Of a stretch of DNA of 64,000 bases, positions 48,797 to 58,784 are shown one piece after another. The stretch covers positions 1 to 64,000 of the forward strand of contig PNNG01000019.1 of NCBI GenBank assembly GCA_013824115.1, read 5' to 3'. A program made the position numbers and the translations under genes. The stretch's first letter is position 1; each line of letters begins with the position of its first letter. Origin of the DNA: Sphingobacteriaceae bacterium. GTDB taxonomy: Bacteria; Bacteroidota; Bacteroidia; UBA7662. A model generated the notes under the pieces. The model did not search any database. It had not been told where the DNA came from and worked only from the letters and a program-made list of their open reading frames with translations.

Positions 48797-51619
48797 TCAA
48801 ATAAATTGAGCCGTAATGCTCTCAGCTTGCATACGCATGGCCTCTAAGTCTCCCGAATAAACCACCTGCCCCCCATATCTGCCCCCATCCGGTCCTATAT
48901 CTACAATGTAATCAGCCGTTCGAATAACATCCAAATTATGCTCTATCACCAAAACCGTATTACCCCGGTCTACCAATTTGTGTAAAACCTCCAAAAGCAC
49001 CCGCACGTCCTCAAAATGCAATCCCGTAGTAGGCTCATCCAAAATATAAAAGGTACTGCCGGTATCCTTCTTCGATAACTCTGAAGCAAGCTTTACACGC
49101 TGTGCTTCGCCACCTGAAAGTGTGGTAGACGGTTGCCCCAAAGTGAGATATCCCAATCCTACATCCTGCAAGGTTTTGATTTTTCGTAAGATATTGGGCA
49201 TATTCTCAAAAAACACTACTGCCTCGTCAATACTCATATCGAGCACATCGCTGATTGATTTGCCGCGGTAACGCACTTCCAGGGTCTCTCGGTTGTAACG
49301 GCGGCCCTGACAGCTTTCGCAATGCACTTGCACATCGGGCAAGAAATTCATTTCGATTAAGCGCACGCCAGCGCCTCCACACTCTTCGCACCGTCCACCT
49401 TTTACATTGAAAGAAAAACGCCCCGGCTTGTACCCCCGTATTTTGGCCTCGGGCAATTCGGCGAATAGCGTTCTAATGTCGCTAAATACCGTAGTATAAG
49501 TGCTCGGATTCGACCGCGGTGTGCGACCAATGGGCGTTTGATCAATTTCAATCACCTTATCAATGTGTTCGAGGCCTTCTACACGGGTATAGGGTAACGG
49601 TTTCTTTCGGCTGCCGTACAAATGCTGGCTGAGTATGGGGTACAAGGTCTCATTAATAAGCGTCGATTTACCCGAACCCGAAACCCCCGTTACGCAAATG
49701 AACTGCCCCAAGGGAATACTCACGTCTACCTTTTTGAGGTTGTTGCCAGAAGCCCCAAACAAACGTAAAAACTGCTTGGCTTTGGCTGTGCGGCTGATTT
49801 TCGGCATGCCCTTCTCCCCACGCAAATACTGAGCAGTTAAGGTATCGAGCTTCAAAAAATCGGCGGGTTTACCAGCACCAACCACTTGGCCACCGTGTCG
49901 GCCGGCACCCGGACCAATATCCAATACATAATCGCTCTCGCGGATCATGTCTTCATCGTGCTCCACTACCAAAACGGTATTGCCTGCATCGCGCAAGCGC
50001 TTCAGCGAGCCAATCAAACGCTGGTTGTCGCGCTGGTGTAACCCAATGCTCGGCTCATCGAGAATGTACAATACGCCTACCAACTGAGAGCCAATTTGGG
50101 TGGCCAGCCTGATGCGCTGCGACTCACCCCCGCTGAGGGTGTTAGCACCCCGGTGCAGCGAAAGGTACGACAATCCGATATCGTTCAAAAAACCCAAACG
50201 CACCCGAATTTCTTTCAAAATCTCATGGGCAATCAAGGCGTCCTGTCCGGTGAAATAATCGTCAATACCCTCAAACCAAGCCGTGAGCTCATTTATTTCC
50301 ATGGCGCTCAATTCGGCGATGTTCTTGCCCTTGATGCGGTAGTGCAGGGCTTCTTGCTTCAAACGTCCGCCCTTGCAAGTGGGACAAGTAGCATGCGAAA
50401 CATATTCCTCGGCCCAGCTTTGCATACTTATTGAACTGGCGTCGTCTTGCTGTTTCTTCAGCAAGTTCACCAGTCCTTCGAACCTGATTTGGTGTCCGTA
50501 ACTATCATCGTATCGCCCCGGCACTTCCAAGGCCTCTTCGCTTCCAAAAAGCAGAATCTGGCGGGCCTCGTTGCTCAGCTGGCCTACAGGGGTGGTGAGA
50601 CTGAACTTAAACTTTTTAGAAGCCGCCGAAATCAGGCGAAATGCCCATATATCGCGGTACTCGCCCAAGGGCGCCAAGCCACCCGCAGTGATGCTCAGTG
50701 CCGGGTCGGGCATAATGAGCGCTGGATCAATTTCAGCTACGGTTCCCAGCCCATCGCAAGTTTCGCAGGCACCATAAGGTGAATTGAAGCTAAAACTATT
50801 GGGTTGCGGTTCGTCGTAGGCAATGCCGCTTTCAGGGTCCATCAAAAACCTGCTGAAATAGGATATTTCGTTGGCATCATAATCGAGCACCAGCATGGTC
50901 CCCTTGCCTATGCGCAGCGATTGTTGAATCGACTGCTTGAGTCGCTTTTGTTCTTCTTCGGTAGGAATAAGGCGATCGATCACCAGTTCAATGTCGTGCA
51001 CCTTGTATCGGTCGACCTGCATTTTGGGTTGCAAATCGAGCACTTCGCCATCAACCCTGATTTTAAGGTAGCCTTGCTTGCGCATTTGCTCGAAGAGCTC
51101 GCGATAATGTCCTTTGCGGGCACGCACCAGCGGAGCCAATAAGGCTATTTTTTTGCCTGCAAAACGCTCGGCAATGCCTCCCTCAATTTGCTGCTCGGTA
51201 AACCTTTGCATGCGTTTGCCATTCACGTATGAATAAGCTTCGCCTACCCTGGCATAAAGCAAACGCATAAAATCATACACTTCGGTAATGGTGCCCACTG
51301 TGGAGCGCGGATTGCGGCCCGTTGTTTTTTGTTCAATGGAAATAACCGGACTCAGGCCCTCAATCTTATCTACATCAGGGCGTTCCATATCGCCAATAAA
51401 CTGGCGTGCATAGGCCGAAAAGCTCTCCATGTACCTGCGCTGTCCTTCGGCATAAATGGTTTCAAATGCCAACGAAGATTTGCCACTACCACTTAAACCA
51501 GTGATTACCACCAATTGATTGCGGGGAATGCTTACATCAATGTTTTTGAGGTTGTGCTCCCTGGCACCGTATACTTCAATGTGGGTTTCGGGGCTGGTAA
51601 AGGGCTCTTGGTTTTCCAT
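48797..51619 (-). CDS. uvrA: Excinuclease ABC subunit UvrA
   Basis: 940 aa; two ABC halves: ITGLSGSGKSSLAF, VTGVSGSGKSTLIN, NTLSGGESQRIRLA, TTLSGGEAQRVKLA; CxxC zinc fingers. Confidence 0.97.
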   Translation of the reverse strand: MENQEPFTSPETHIEVYGAREHNLKNIDVSIPRNQLVVITGLSGSGKSSLAFETIYAEGQRRYMESFSAYARQFIGDMERPDVDKIEGLSPVISIEQKTTGRNPRSTVGTITEVYDFMRLLYARVGEAYSYVNGKRMQRFTEQQIEGGIAERFAGKKIALLAPLVRARKGHYRELFEQMRKQGYLKIRVDGEVLDLQPKMQVDRYKVHDIELVIDRLIPTEEEQKRLKQSIQQSLRIGKGTMLVLDYDANEISYFSRFLMDPESGIAYDEPQPNSFSFNSPYGACETCDGLGTVAEIDPALIMPDPALSITAGGLAPLGEYRDIWAFRLISAASKKFKFSLTTPVGQLSNEARQILLFGSEEALEVPGRYDDSYGHQIRFEGLVNLLKKQQDDASSISMQSWAEEYVSHATCPTCKGGRLKQEALHYRIKGKNIAELSAMEINELTAWFEGIDDYFTGQDALIAHEILKEIRVRLGFLNDIGLSYLSLHRGANTLSGGESQRIRLATQIGSQLVGVLYILDEPSIGLHQRDNQRLIGSLKRLRDAGNTVLVVEHDEDMIRESDYVLDIGPGAGRHGGQVVGAGKPADFLKLDTLTAQYLRGEKGMPKISRTAKAKQFLRLFGASGNNLKKVDVSIPLGQFICVTGVSGSGKSTLINETLYPILSQHLYGSRKKPLPYTRVEGLEHIDKVIEIDQTPIGRTPRSNPSTYTTVFSDIRTLFAELPEAKIRGYKPGRFSFNVKGGRCEECGGAGVRLIEMNFLPDVQVHCESCQGRRYNRETLEVRYRGKSISDVLDMSIDEAVVFFENMPNILRKIKTLQDVGLGYLTLGQPSTTLSGGEAQRVKLASELSKKDTGSTFYILDEPTTGLHFEDVRVLLEVLHKLVDRGNTVLVIEHNLDVIRTADYIVDIGPDGGRYGGQVVYSGDLEAMRMQAESITAQFI

Positions 51620-51642
51620 GCAGACTGCGAAAGTACGAATTG

Positions 51643-52848
51643 CTATTCACTCTGAACAGCCGTACCCGCCTTCGGTTTTTTCACATGGATCTTCAATTCC
51701 TGACCCTTCACCAAATCGGTTGTTTCCAATTCATTCCAAATCACCAAATCTACCACACGCACCTCAAATAGTTTGGCTACATCGCGTAAGGTTTGCCCCT
51801 TTTCAACGCTGTGTTTCACTTCAATAAAATCAGGCTGCGTTGCTTTCAATTCAATTTGTTCTACCTCGGGCTGCACCACTTTGTACTCGGGCTTCAGCCC
51901 CAGGTTCTCATCAAAAACCGATTTGTCGGGTATGTCAATGAGGTGCTTTTTTCCTGCCGCAGGGGCTGGCAAATAGGTCTTGCGAATCCACGGATTAAAT
52001 ACTTTGAGGTGCTTGTATGAAATGCCTTGCTCTTTGGCAAACACAGCCAAATCGGCAACTTCTTTGTCTACCTCCACCTGGTTGGTTTTGAGAGGTTTGT
52101 AGAGATGTCTTGCTTTAAAGTGGTATCCAAACTGCTTTGGATTTTCCATGATCTGCTTCACCGCCAACAAACGGGGTACATAGCGCGAGGTTTCGGTATT
52201 CAAAAACAAGGCGTGGTAGTCGGCCTGTCCCTGTTGGTTGGCCTGCCGCTTCAGTCCACCCATGCCCATATTGTACGATGCTGCCACCATGGTCCAACTG
52301 CCAAACTCCTTGTACGCTTTTTTGAAATACCGACAAGCTGCGTGGGTTGATTTGATGGGGTCGTAACGTTCGTCAATTTCTTCATCTACCTGCAAGCCCA
52401 ATTCGGTGCCGGTATTTTTCATGATTTGCCAAAATCCCACAGCACCAGCCGGACTCACCACATTGCTCAATCCGCTTTCAATTACGGCTATGTACTTAAA
52501 ATCATCGGGTACGCCATGTTCCTTCAGAATTTTTTCGATGGCAGGAAACCACCTGGCTGCTTTTTTAAAATGAAGGATGGATGCGCTCTGGAAATAGGTA
52601 TTCACCAACATTTCACGATCAACCCGCTCGCGCACTTCAAAATCGTGCATGGGCACTTTTTCGCCTGCGAAGTACAAATCATCGGGGAATGGAATGGCGT
52701 ATACCTGATAATTTTTCCAAAACTGCTCGAGGTATTCGCTGTCTTCACTGTATTTGCTGGCGGTAGTTATTTTAAACACAATGCCCGCAACCATGGCCAA
52801 TAAAAGGCTGTGCAGGAACTTGTTCTTTCGCAATTGATTCCAATTCAT
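51643..52848 (-). CDS. Lytic transglycosylase with LysM domain
   Basis: IAVIESGLSNVVSPAGAVGFWQIMKNTG SLT motif; C-terminal VEKGQTLRDVAKLFEVRVVDLVIWNEL LysM; start at MNWNQLRKNK. Confidence 0.9.
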   Translation of the reverse strand: MNWNQLRKNKFLHSLLLAMVAGIVFKITTASKYSEDSEYLEQFWKNYQVYAIPFPDDLYFAGEKVPMHDFEVRERVDREMLVNTYFQSASILHFKKAARWFPAIEKILKEHGVPDDFKYIAVIESGLSNVVSPAGAVGFWQIMKNTGTELGLQVDEEIDERYDPIKSTHAACRYFKKAYKEFGSWTMVAASYNMGMGGLKRQANQQGQADYHALFLNTETSRYVPRLLAVKQIMENPKQFGYHFKARHLYKPLKTNQVEVDKEVADLAVFAKEQGISYKHLKVFNPWIRKTYLPAPAAGKKHLIDIPDKSVFDENLGLKPEYKVVQPEVEQIELKATQPDFIEVKHSVEKGQTLRDVAKLFEVRVVDLVIWNELETTDLVKGQELKIHVKKPKAGTAVQSE

Positions 52849-52849
52849 C

Positions 52850-53353
52850 TTATTTCTTTTTAAACACCGGCACGGTGGAGCATGGCTCGCCATACATGAG
52901 GCTTTTCACAACAGGAAGCAGCCGCAAACTCATGCGGGTATACATGGCGTCGCTCAAACTATGATCTCCACAACCTTTTAAGATTACTTTGGCGTCCTGT
53001 AATGACTCCAGCGGATGGGCATTGATGGCTTCTAGGGCAAGCTGTTCGCGGTATGCCTGGGGCTGCGCAGCGGCAATGCCCAAAGCATGCGGTTGTAAGT
53101 AAGTGGCAATCAACATAAAGGCCCAACGCGGCACAATGGCATCGGTACTGCAATGCACGGCAACAAACCTGCCAGAATACGACTGCCAGTCAACCCCGCG
53201 CAACTGCTCTCTGAATTCTTTCTCACGCAATACCATGCCGTGAAACAAAAAATCTTTGATATCTAAGCCTATCACGGCTTCTTTGGGAAGAAACTCGGCC
53301 AAATCGATTACAATCAATCCGCTATCGGCCACTTTGTTTTGAATTAACTCCAT
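52850..53353 (-). CDS. DUF2480 family protein
   Basis: 167 aa; VIGLDIKDFLFHGMVLREKEFRE...KVILKGCGDHSL pattern. Confidence 0.75.
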   Translation of the reverse strand: MELIQNKVADSGLIVIDLAEFLPKEAVIGLDIKDFLFHGMVLREKEFREQLRGVDWQSYSGRFVAVHCSTDAIVPRWAFMLIATYLQPHALGIAAAQPQAYREQLALEAINAHPLESLQDAKVILKGCGDHSLSDAMYTRMSLRLLPVVKSLMYGEPCSTVPVFKKK

Positions 53354-53378
53354 ACGTTGTATCTCCCATAAACAGGAA

Positions 53379-53403
53379 AACCTTTCCGCAAAACGGAAAG
53401 GTT
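53379..53403. terminator. Hairpin between PPIase and DUF2480 genes
   Basis: Perfect 10-bp stem AACCTTTCCG / CGGAAAGGTT, 5-nt loop; weak T-tract on the minus strand. Confidence 0.6.
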
Positions 53404-53425
53404 CTCCAAAAAGTTTAATGGCCGA

Positions 53426-55531
53426 TTAATAGAACAGGTGACGCTTGTCTTCAATGTCAATCATTTCTTTCTTGGCATTGAAGGCTTCGTTGGTTCCGCG
53501 GGCTGCCAATTGATTGGCCACTGCTTGTTTGCTTGGCGTTAAGTCGGCCTCTTTTGGAGCAGGTGTCAACCCATCAACCACCACTACATACACACCACGC
53601 TCGCCCTTCAATGGCTTGCTCAACTTGCCCTGTCCTAGCACGAATAGCGTTCCGTTGATTACCGGCTCGCGACCAATACCGGTCAAGAAGTTCGATTGGA
53701 AGGTGGCCCCTCCAAACTCCTGCACCATGCCTTCGGCCTTTTGAGCAACGATGTCTAAGTTGCCTTTGGCTGCACCCAAAGCTTTGTCGGCTTTGGCAAT
53801 GAGCATTTCAGCTTTTTTATCGCGCTTCACCATGGCTTCCACTTCCGTCTTCACTTCTTCAAAGGGCTTGATTCCCTTTTCGGTGATTTTTACAACGGTG
53901 GCAACAATGTAACGGTCTTCTACCTCGAATACCGGACTTACTGCACCGGTTTCGCTCTTATATGCCCAACGTACAATTTCGCGTGAATTGGGCAGTCCTT
54001 GCAAGGTGCGATCACCCACCCGGATGAACTCCGCCGAACGCTTCACCAAGCCCATTTCTTCCACATTTTTCTCAAAACTGCTACCGTCCGGGGTTTGACT
54101 GGCAAATTTGCCTGCCTGTGCATAGATATCGCGGTAGGTTTCGGTAGTAGCTTCTACCCGATTGGCTATAGTGGCAAATTTGGCAACCAAGCGGCTTCCT
54201 TTAATATCGGTTACATGGATGATGTGCCAACCAAAATCGGTTTTCACCAAAACCATATCGCCTTTTTTGCCACCAAAACAAGCATCGTTAAATGGCTTCA
54301 CCATCATGCCCTCAGCAAAGAAACCCAAATCACCGCCTTTCTCGGCCGAACCTGGATCTTCGCTATTGGCTTTCGCCAAAGAAGCAAAATCACCCGATTT
54401 GGCCAAGGCAAACAAACTATCGGCACGTTGCTTCACGCTTTCAGCACTTTCGCCCTCTTTCTGGCGAAGGAGGATGTGACGGGCTTTTACCGAATCGGGA
54501 CGGCTGCTGCGCGCAACCATTTTGGTCATTTTGTAATAATCGCCATCGCGATACACATCACTTACCACACCTTGGGTATTGGTGGCAAAAAACTGCTTTT
54601 GGATGTCGCTCACCAGTGCCGATTCAGCCACAAAATTGTCGTCGTAAGGCAAATCCGAATTCAAATTCACAAAAAGCGAATCGTTATCTGTGGCCATAAA
54701 TTGCTCACGCAACTCGGTTACACTGCGCAAAGCGCGCGCATCGTCGTCTTCGCTGGCACGTACGTCGTACTGAACATAATCAACCGACCGCATTTCTTCT
54801 TTGCTCTCAAAATTCTTCTTGTTCTCGTTGTAATAGGCCTTGAGCTCCTTTTCGGTAACTTCTACCGTTGAATCGGCAATCACCGCATAATCGAGCAACA
54901 CAAAGCGGCCATTGGCCAAGGTATTGGTGTGTTCGTAATAACGCTCAGCAAAAAATTTGGGAACGTACAGGCCCTTGTTCACCAAGGCAGCGTACTTCTG
55001 TCCTTCGCGCTCCGAAACCAAGAACTTTTCGAAATTCAACCAGCGAAGCTGCATGTCTTCGGGCTGCTGATCGAGGTTGCGTATGAATTGAACCACCTGC
55101 GCACGGTCGAACTCTCCTGTTTGTGGATTTGTGAAGGCCTGGCGTACCGACGGATTGATGTTGGTGCCCTGCACCATGTCGAACAATTCGTCTTCGCTCA
55201 CTGCCAATCCGAGCGACTTGTAAGCTTTGGTCATGATTTTTTCGCGCACCAGTTCGTTCCAAACCTGATCGCGCAACATACCCAAGGTATTTTCATCTAC
55301 CTTCTCTTGGTTTGTATTGGCTTTGTAATTCTGTACGGCTTCTTCAACGCGCTGCTCAAAAAATTGAAGGCTCACTTCGTCGCCGTCAATGCTGCCTGCA
55401 TTGTTGCTGTTATCGCCTGCGAATATTCCGTTACCACTAAAAACATCCATTAACAAAAACGACACAATGGCCAATCCAATGATGGCCACCATCAATCCCG
55501 CTCTGTTTCTAATCTTGGTAATGACTGACAT
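53426..55531 (-). CDS. SurA/PpiD-type peptidylprolyl isomerase
   Basis: 701 aa; N-terminal TM; rotamase KARHILLRQKEGESAESVKQRADSLFALAKSGDFASLAKANSEDPGSAEKGGDLGFFAEGMMVKPF. Confidence 0.92.
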   Translation of the reverse strand: MSVITKIRNRAGLMVAIIGLAIVSFLLMDVFSGNGIFAGDNSNNAGSIDGDEVSLQFFEQRVEEAVQNYKANTNQEKVDENTLGMLRDQVWNELVREKIMTKAYKSLGLAVSEDELFDMVQGTNINPSVRQAFTNPQTGEFDRAQVVQFIRNLDQQPEDMQLRWLNFEKFLVSEREGQKYAALVNKGLYVPKFFAERYYEHTNTLANGRFVLLDYAVIADSTVEVTEKELKAYYNENKKNFESKEEMRSVDYVQYDVRASEDDDARALRSVTELREQFMATDNDSLFVNLNSDLPYDDNFVAESALVSDIQKQFFATNTQGVVSDVYRDGDYYKMTKMVARSSRPDSVKARHILLRQKEGESAESVKQRADSLFALAKSGDFASLAKANSEDPGSAEKGGDLGFFAEGMMVKPFNDACFGGKKGDMVLVKTDFGWHIIHVTDIKGSRLVAKFATIANRVEATTETYRDIYAQAGKFASQTPDGSSFEKNVEEMGLVKRSAEFIRVGDRTLQGLPNSREIVRWAYKSETGAVSPVFEVEDRYIVATVVKITEKGIKPFEEVKTEVEAMVKRDKKAEMLIAKADKALGAAKGNLDIVAQKAEGMVQEFGGATFQSNFLTGIGREPVINGTLFVLGQGKLSKPLKGERGVYVVVVDGLTPAPKEADLTPSKQAVANQLAARGTNEAFNAKKEMIDIEDKRHLFY

Positions 55532-55610
55532 GTATAAAGTCTGGTTTTAAGTTATCGCGCAAAAATAAAGTTTCAAAAGAGATTTTCAACCCAAAGTGCA
55601 AGGAAAGCAC

Positions 55611-56879
55611 CTAATCCTCTGTGGATTGTTTCAGCAAACGTACGGTTTCTATGCGTGTATCGCTCACAGAGAGGATAAAAATGTGAAAACCGGGCAGCTC
55701 AATAAATTGATTTGCATCAGGAATAGAGGCATGGTGCTCAAAAATAAGCCCACCCAAGGTCTCATAATCACCCTCCGGCAGGTCGAGTTTGTACTTGTCG
55801 TTCAAGTAATCTATTTCATGACGTGCCGAAAAAACAAACTCCGAATCGGTGATTTGCTTTTCTACCAAATCATCCACATCGTGCTCGTCCTCAATTTCAC
55901 CAAAGATCTCTTCCATGAGGTCTTCCACCGTTACAATGCCACTGGTACCGCCCAGTTCATCTACCACCAAGGCAATGCTCTTGCGATCGGCATTGAATTG
56001 CTTGAGTAGCTGCATGGCCGACATGGTTTCGGGCACAATCATAATGGGCAGGGTAATATCGGCAATGCTCGAAGGCTTGCTGAACATGGCCTGATAATGC
56101 ACATACCCTACAATATTGTCGATGCTTTCTTCAAACACGAGCACTTTGGAGTGTTCCGACTCCACAAAGAGGGCCCTGAGTTCTTCAATGTCTTCGGTTT
56201 TATCGATAGCAACCACCTCCATGCGGTGCACCATGCATTCGCGCACTTTTACTTCATTGAAGTACAAAGCATTTTGAAAATAGCTCAAATCTACCTGCGG
56301 GGTACCGTCCGACTGTTCTTGGGAATTTTCCTGTACCAAATAGTCGAGGTCGTTTTTACCAAAAACAGGGGCTTGCTCCTCCATTTTCACCCCAAAAAAC
56401 AGCCGCAAAAAGCCCTTGGCTACCAAAACAATGAGCCGTACGATTGGATAAAAAAGCACATAAAACACCTGCATGGGCAAGGCAAACAGGAAAATAAGCC
56501 GGTCGGCCGATAGCCGGAAAATAGACTTGGGCAAAAATTCACCGAATAAAAGCACCACCACGGTCGACAACAGGGTTTGCGCGCTCAACATGACCAATTC
56601 GTTTTCGGCTGCCAATAACCACCTGTTGGCAATAAGCGGCTCAAGCAAACGCGCCATGGTAGAACCATAAAGTACCAGGGCAATGTTGTTACCCACGAGT
56701 ATGGTTCCTATGAAATCGGAAGGCTTCTTTAGAAAGCCCGCAATGAGTTTGGCTGCCAATTCGCCTTGCTTGTTGCGCAACTCAATGCGAAAGCGATTAG
56801 CTGAAAAAAAAGCAATCTCCATCCCCGAAAAAAAGGCGGAGGCAACCAGGCTGCCAATAATGATGAGGAGAAGATCCAT
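55611..56879 (-). CDS. Hemolysin/CNNM-CorC family transporter
   Basis: DUF21-like N-terminus, CBS region, VDELGGTSGIVTVEDLMEEIFGEIEDEHD, CorC_HlyC C-terminus. Confidence 0.92.
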   Translation of the reverse strand: MDLLLIIIGSLVASAFFSGMEIAFFSANRFRIELRNKQGELAAKLIAGFLKKPSDFIGTILVGNNIALVLYGSTMARLLEPLIANRWLLAAENELVMLSAQTLLSTVVVLLFGEFLPKSIFRLSADRLIFLFALPMQVFYVLFYPIVRLIVLVAKGFLRLFFGVKMEEQAPVFGKNDLDYLVQENSQEQSDGTPQVDLSYFQNALYFNEVKVRECMVHRMEVVAIDKTEDIEELRALFVESEHSKVLVFEESIDNIVGYVHYQAMFSKPSSIADITLPIMIVPETMSAMQLLKQFNADRKSIALVVDELGGTSGIVTVEDLMEEIFGEIEDEHDVDDLVEKQITDSEFVFSARHEIDYLNDKYKLDLPEGDYETLGGLIFEHHASIPDANQFIELPGFHIFILSVSDTRIETVRLLKQSTED

Positions 56880-56901
56880 GATGCAAATATACGAGCGCGA
56901 C

Positions 56902-57438
56902 TTACTCTACCCCTTCGTTGAGGGCGATGGTGCCTTTGATATTCAATATTTTGTACTTGGTGAATTGTTGATTCGATTCAAGGCCGTCGCCAAAAATAAT
57001 TTCACCGGGTCGAACAATGCGCACATAAGTATCGGTATAAATGCGGTCTTCCTTTTCCACCCAAATGAGTTTCTCGGTGTACAAAGTATCGCCCAATTCA
57101 TTCACAACTACTACATTTCCATGGGTTTCGGTGATGCCTTCGCTGGGAAATTGAATGGCCCTATTGGCTGTAAGCCAACTGTTGGCTTGCCCGGCACTGT
57201 TGTAAAACGATGCCCTAATGCCTTCGGGCATTTCGGTTTTGGGCTTTTCGCCCGTATAACGCAAAAGCACGGGTGCTTCCACCCGTGCTGTTATAATTGC
57301 TGAATCAGAATAAACCAATGTTACATCGCGACCCCGTTCCGCTGCTGCTTCCGAAGGCTGGGCGAACTTTTGCAGTTTCTCTTCCGAGTTACCACAGGCC
57401 GCCAAGCACAATAGCGAACAGATGAATGGAATCCGCAT
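56902..57438 (-). CDS. lptC: LPS export ABC transporter periplasmic protein LptC-like
   Basis: 178 aa; lipobox SLLCLAAC; GIRASFYNSAGQANSWLTANRAIQFPSEGITETHGNVVVVNELGDTLYTEKL. Confidence 0.75.
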   Translation of the reverse strand: MRIPFICSLLCLAACGNSEEKLQKFAQPSEAAAERGRDVTLVYSDSAIITARVEAPVLLRYTGEKPKTEMPEGIRASFYNSAGQANSWLTANRAIQFPSEGITETHGNVVVVNELGDTLYTEKLIWVEKEDRIYTDTYVRIVRPGEIIFGDGLESNQQFTKYKILNIKGTIALNEGVE

Positions 57439-57441
57439 TTT

Positions 57442-58773
57442 TTAGTCGGAACTACGCACGGTAGTGGTCTCACCTATCCAACAGCCAACACTGTAGCTAC
57501 TTCCTTTGGAAATGTTGTTGAAGAACAAAGTCTCGGTCTTAGGGAAATAGGCCGAATATTTGGCAATTTTCTGGTTGGCCTCTTCTGCCACCGAAGCGTC
57601 GATGTTCCTGGCGCGCTGATACTTATCTACGGCTGCCCAATAAACGCTCTGCGCTTCAATGCCACTGCCACACTGGTTGTAGCTGGCCGCATACAAGTCG
57701 CCAATGAAGATGATGGGCTTGCCCCAGTTGGGTTGCAATTTTGCCGCTTCTTGGGCCATTTGACGTGCCCGGGCGAATTGCTTGCTAGAGCTGTACAAGC
57801 TGGCAAAGTCGTAATAGTAGGCAGCTTTTAAAGAATCGTTCTCGGCATCATTGACGGCCTTCTGATAGTACTCGGCTGCTTTGGTGATGTTGTCGTTTTG
57901 CTGAAAACGGCGCGCTAAAATTTGCGCTAAACGAGCCGAAGGAGCATCGTTGTACTTTGATACCGCCACTTCCAAAAATAACTCGCGGTCGGTACAGCCT
58001 TTGCTCAACAGTAAGCTGTAGAGTAAATCGCGCAGGTCTTTGTTTTCGGGATTTGCCTTATAACGTGCTGCAAAAAGAGCAGTGATTTCGTTACAGTCTT
58101 TGATGATATTGCCTGCCAAATCGGCATCGAGCGACTGCTTGCTTTCGGCATATTTATCGGCGGCAGTACCGCCTTGGTTGGCTTCCGCAATTTTCGATAG
58201 CTGCTCATACACCTCCAATACTTGCTCCTTGGTCATGGCACCTGCCGCAAATTCCTTCAATACCGCCTTAAAATAGTAGGGTAAAATGAAATGCTCGGTT
58301 CCGTTGCCAGCCAACTGTACCGATTTGCGGAAAGTGGCTACCACCTCTTTGTTGGGGTCGGGACGAAAGTTCAACATATCTACGCCCTTTCTGCCCAAGG
58401 CATTGCCTGCACTTTCGGTAAAGCTGGTAGCACGTACATCATAAATCAAAAACAAAGTATCGATGAGGCTCTTACGACGCGCGGCATCCTTGGTGTTTTT
58501 GATAAAGTCTTTGTACATGGCTACCCCATCTACGTGCGTTTGTTCGCGAGCACAAGGGGCATTGGCAAAAACATAACTCCACGACTCCATGGCCGCAGCG
58601 AAGTTCTTTTGCTTAAAAAACTCGCGGTACACCGAAATGTTCTGAATGGTTTTAACGCTGTCAACGCCCCATTTTTTCTCACAAGTGGTAGGCGCCTGGG
58701 CCGCTGCAGGCTGGGCCCACATGAGTACTGCGAAGGTGCTTGCTGCCAAAAACAGCGTAACTAACTTTTTCAT
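57442..58773 (-). CDS. Tetratricopeptide-repeat exported protein
   Basis: 443 aa; signal peptide; TPR-like AAEYYQKAVNDAENDSLKAAYYYDFASLY. Confidence 0.7.
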   Translation of the reverse strand: MKKLVTLFLAASTFAVLMWAQPAAAQAPTTCEKKWGVDSVKTIQNISVYREFFKQKNFAAAMESWSYVFANAPCAREQTHVDGVAMYKDFIKNTKDAARRKSLIDTLFLIYDVRATSFTESAGNALGRKGVDMLNFRPDPNKEVVATFRKSVQLAGNGTEHFILPYYFKAVLKEFAAGAMTKEQVLEVYEQLSKIAEANQGGTAADKYAESKQSLDADLAGNIIKDCNEITALFAARYKANPENKDLRDLLYSLLLSKGCTDRELFLEVAVSKYNDAPSARLAQILARRFQQNDNITKAAEYYQKAVNDAENDSLKAAYYYDFASLYSSSKQFARARQMAQEAAKLQPNWGKPIIFIGDLYAASYNQCGSGIEAQSVYWAAVDKYQRARNIDASVAEEANQKIAKYSAYFPKTETLFFNNISKGSSYSVGCWIGETTTVRSSD

Positions 58774-58784
58774 GACTTCAAATT

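Noticed and set aside
53999-54871. 290-aa plus-strand ORF opposite the PPIase gene
   Set aside because: Sense strand encodes a clear SurA/PpiD-type protein; antisense ORF has no recognisable features.
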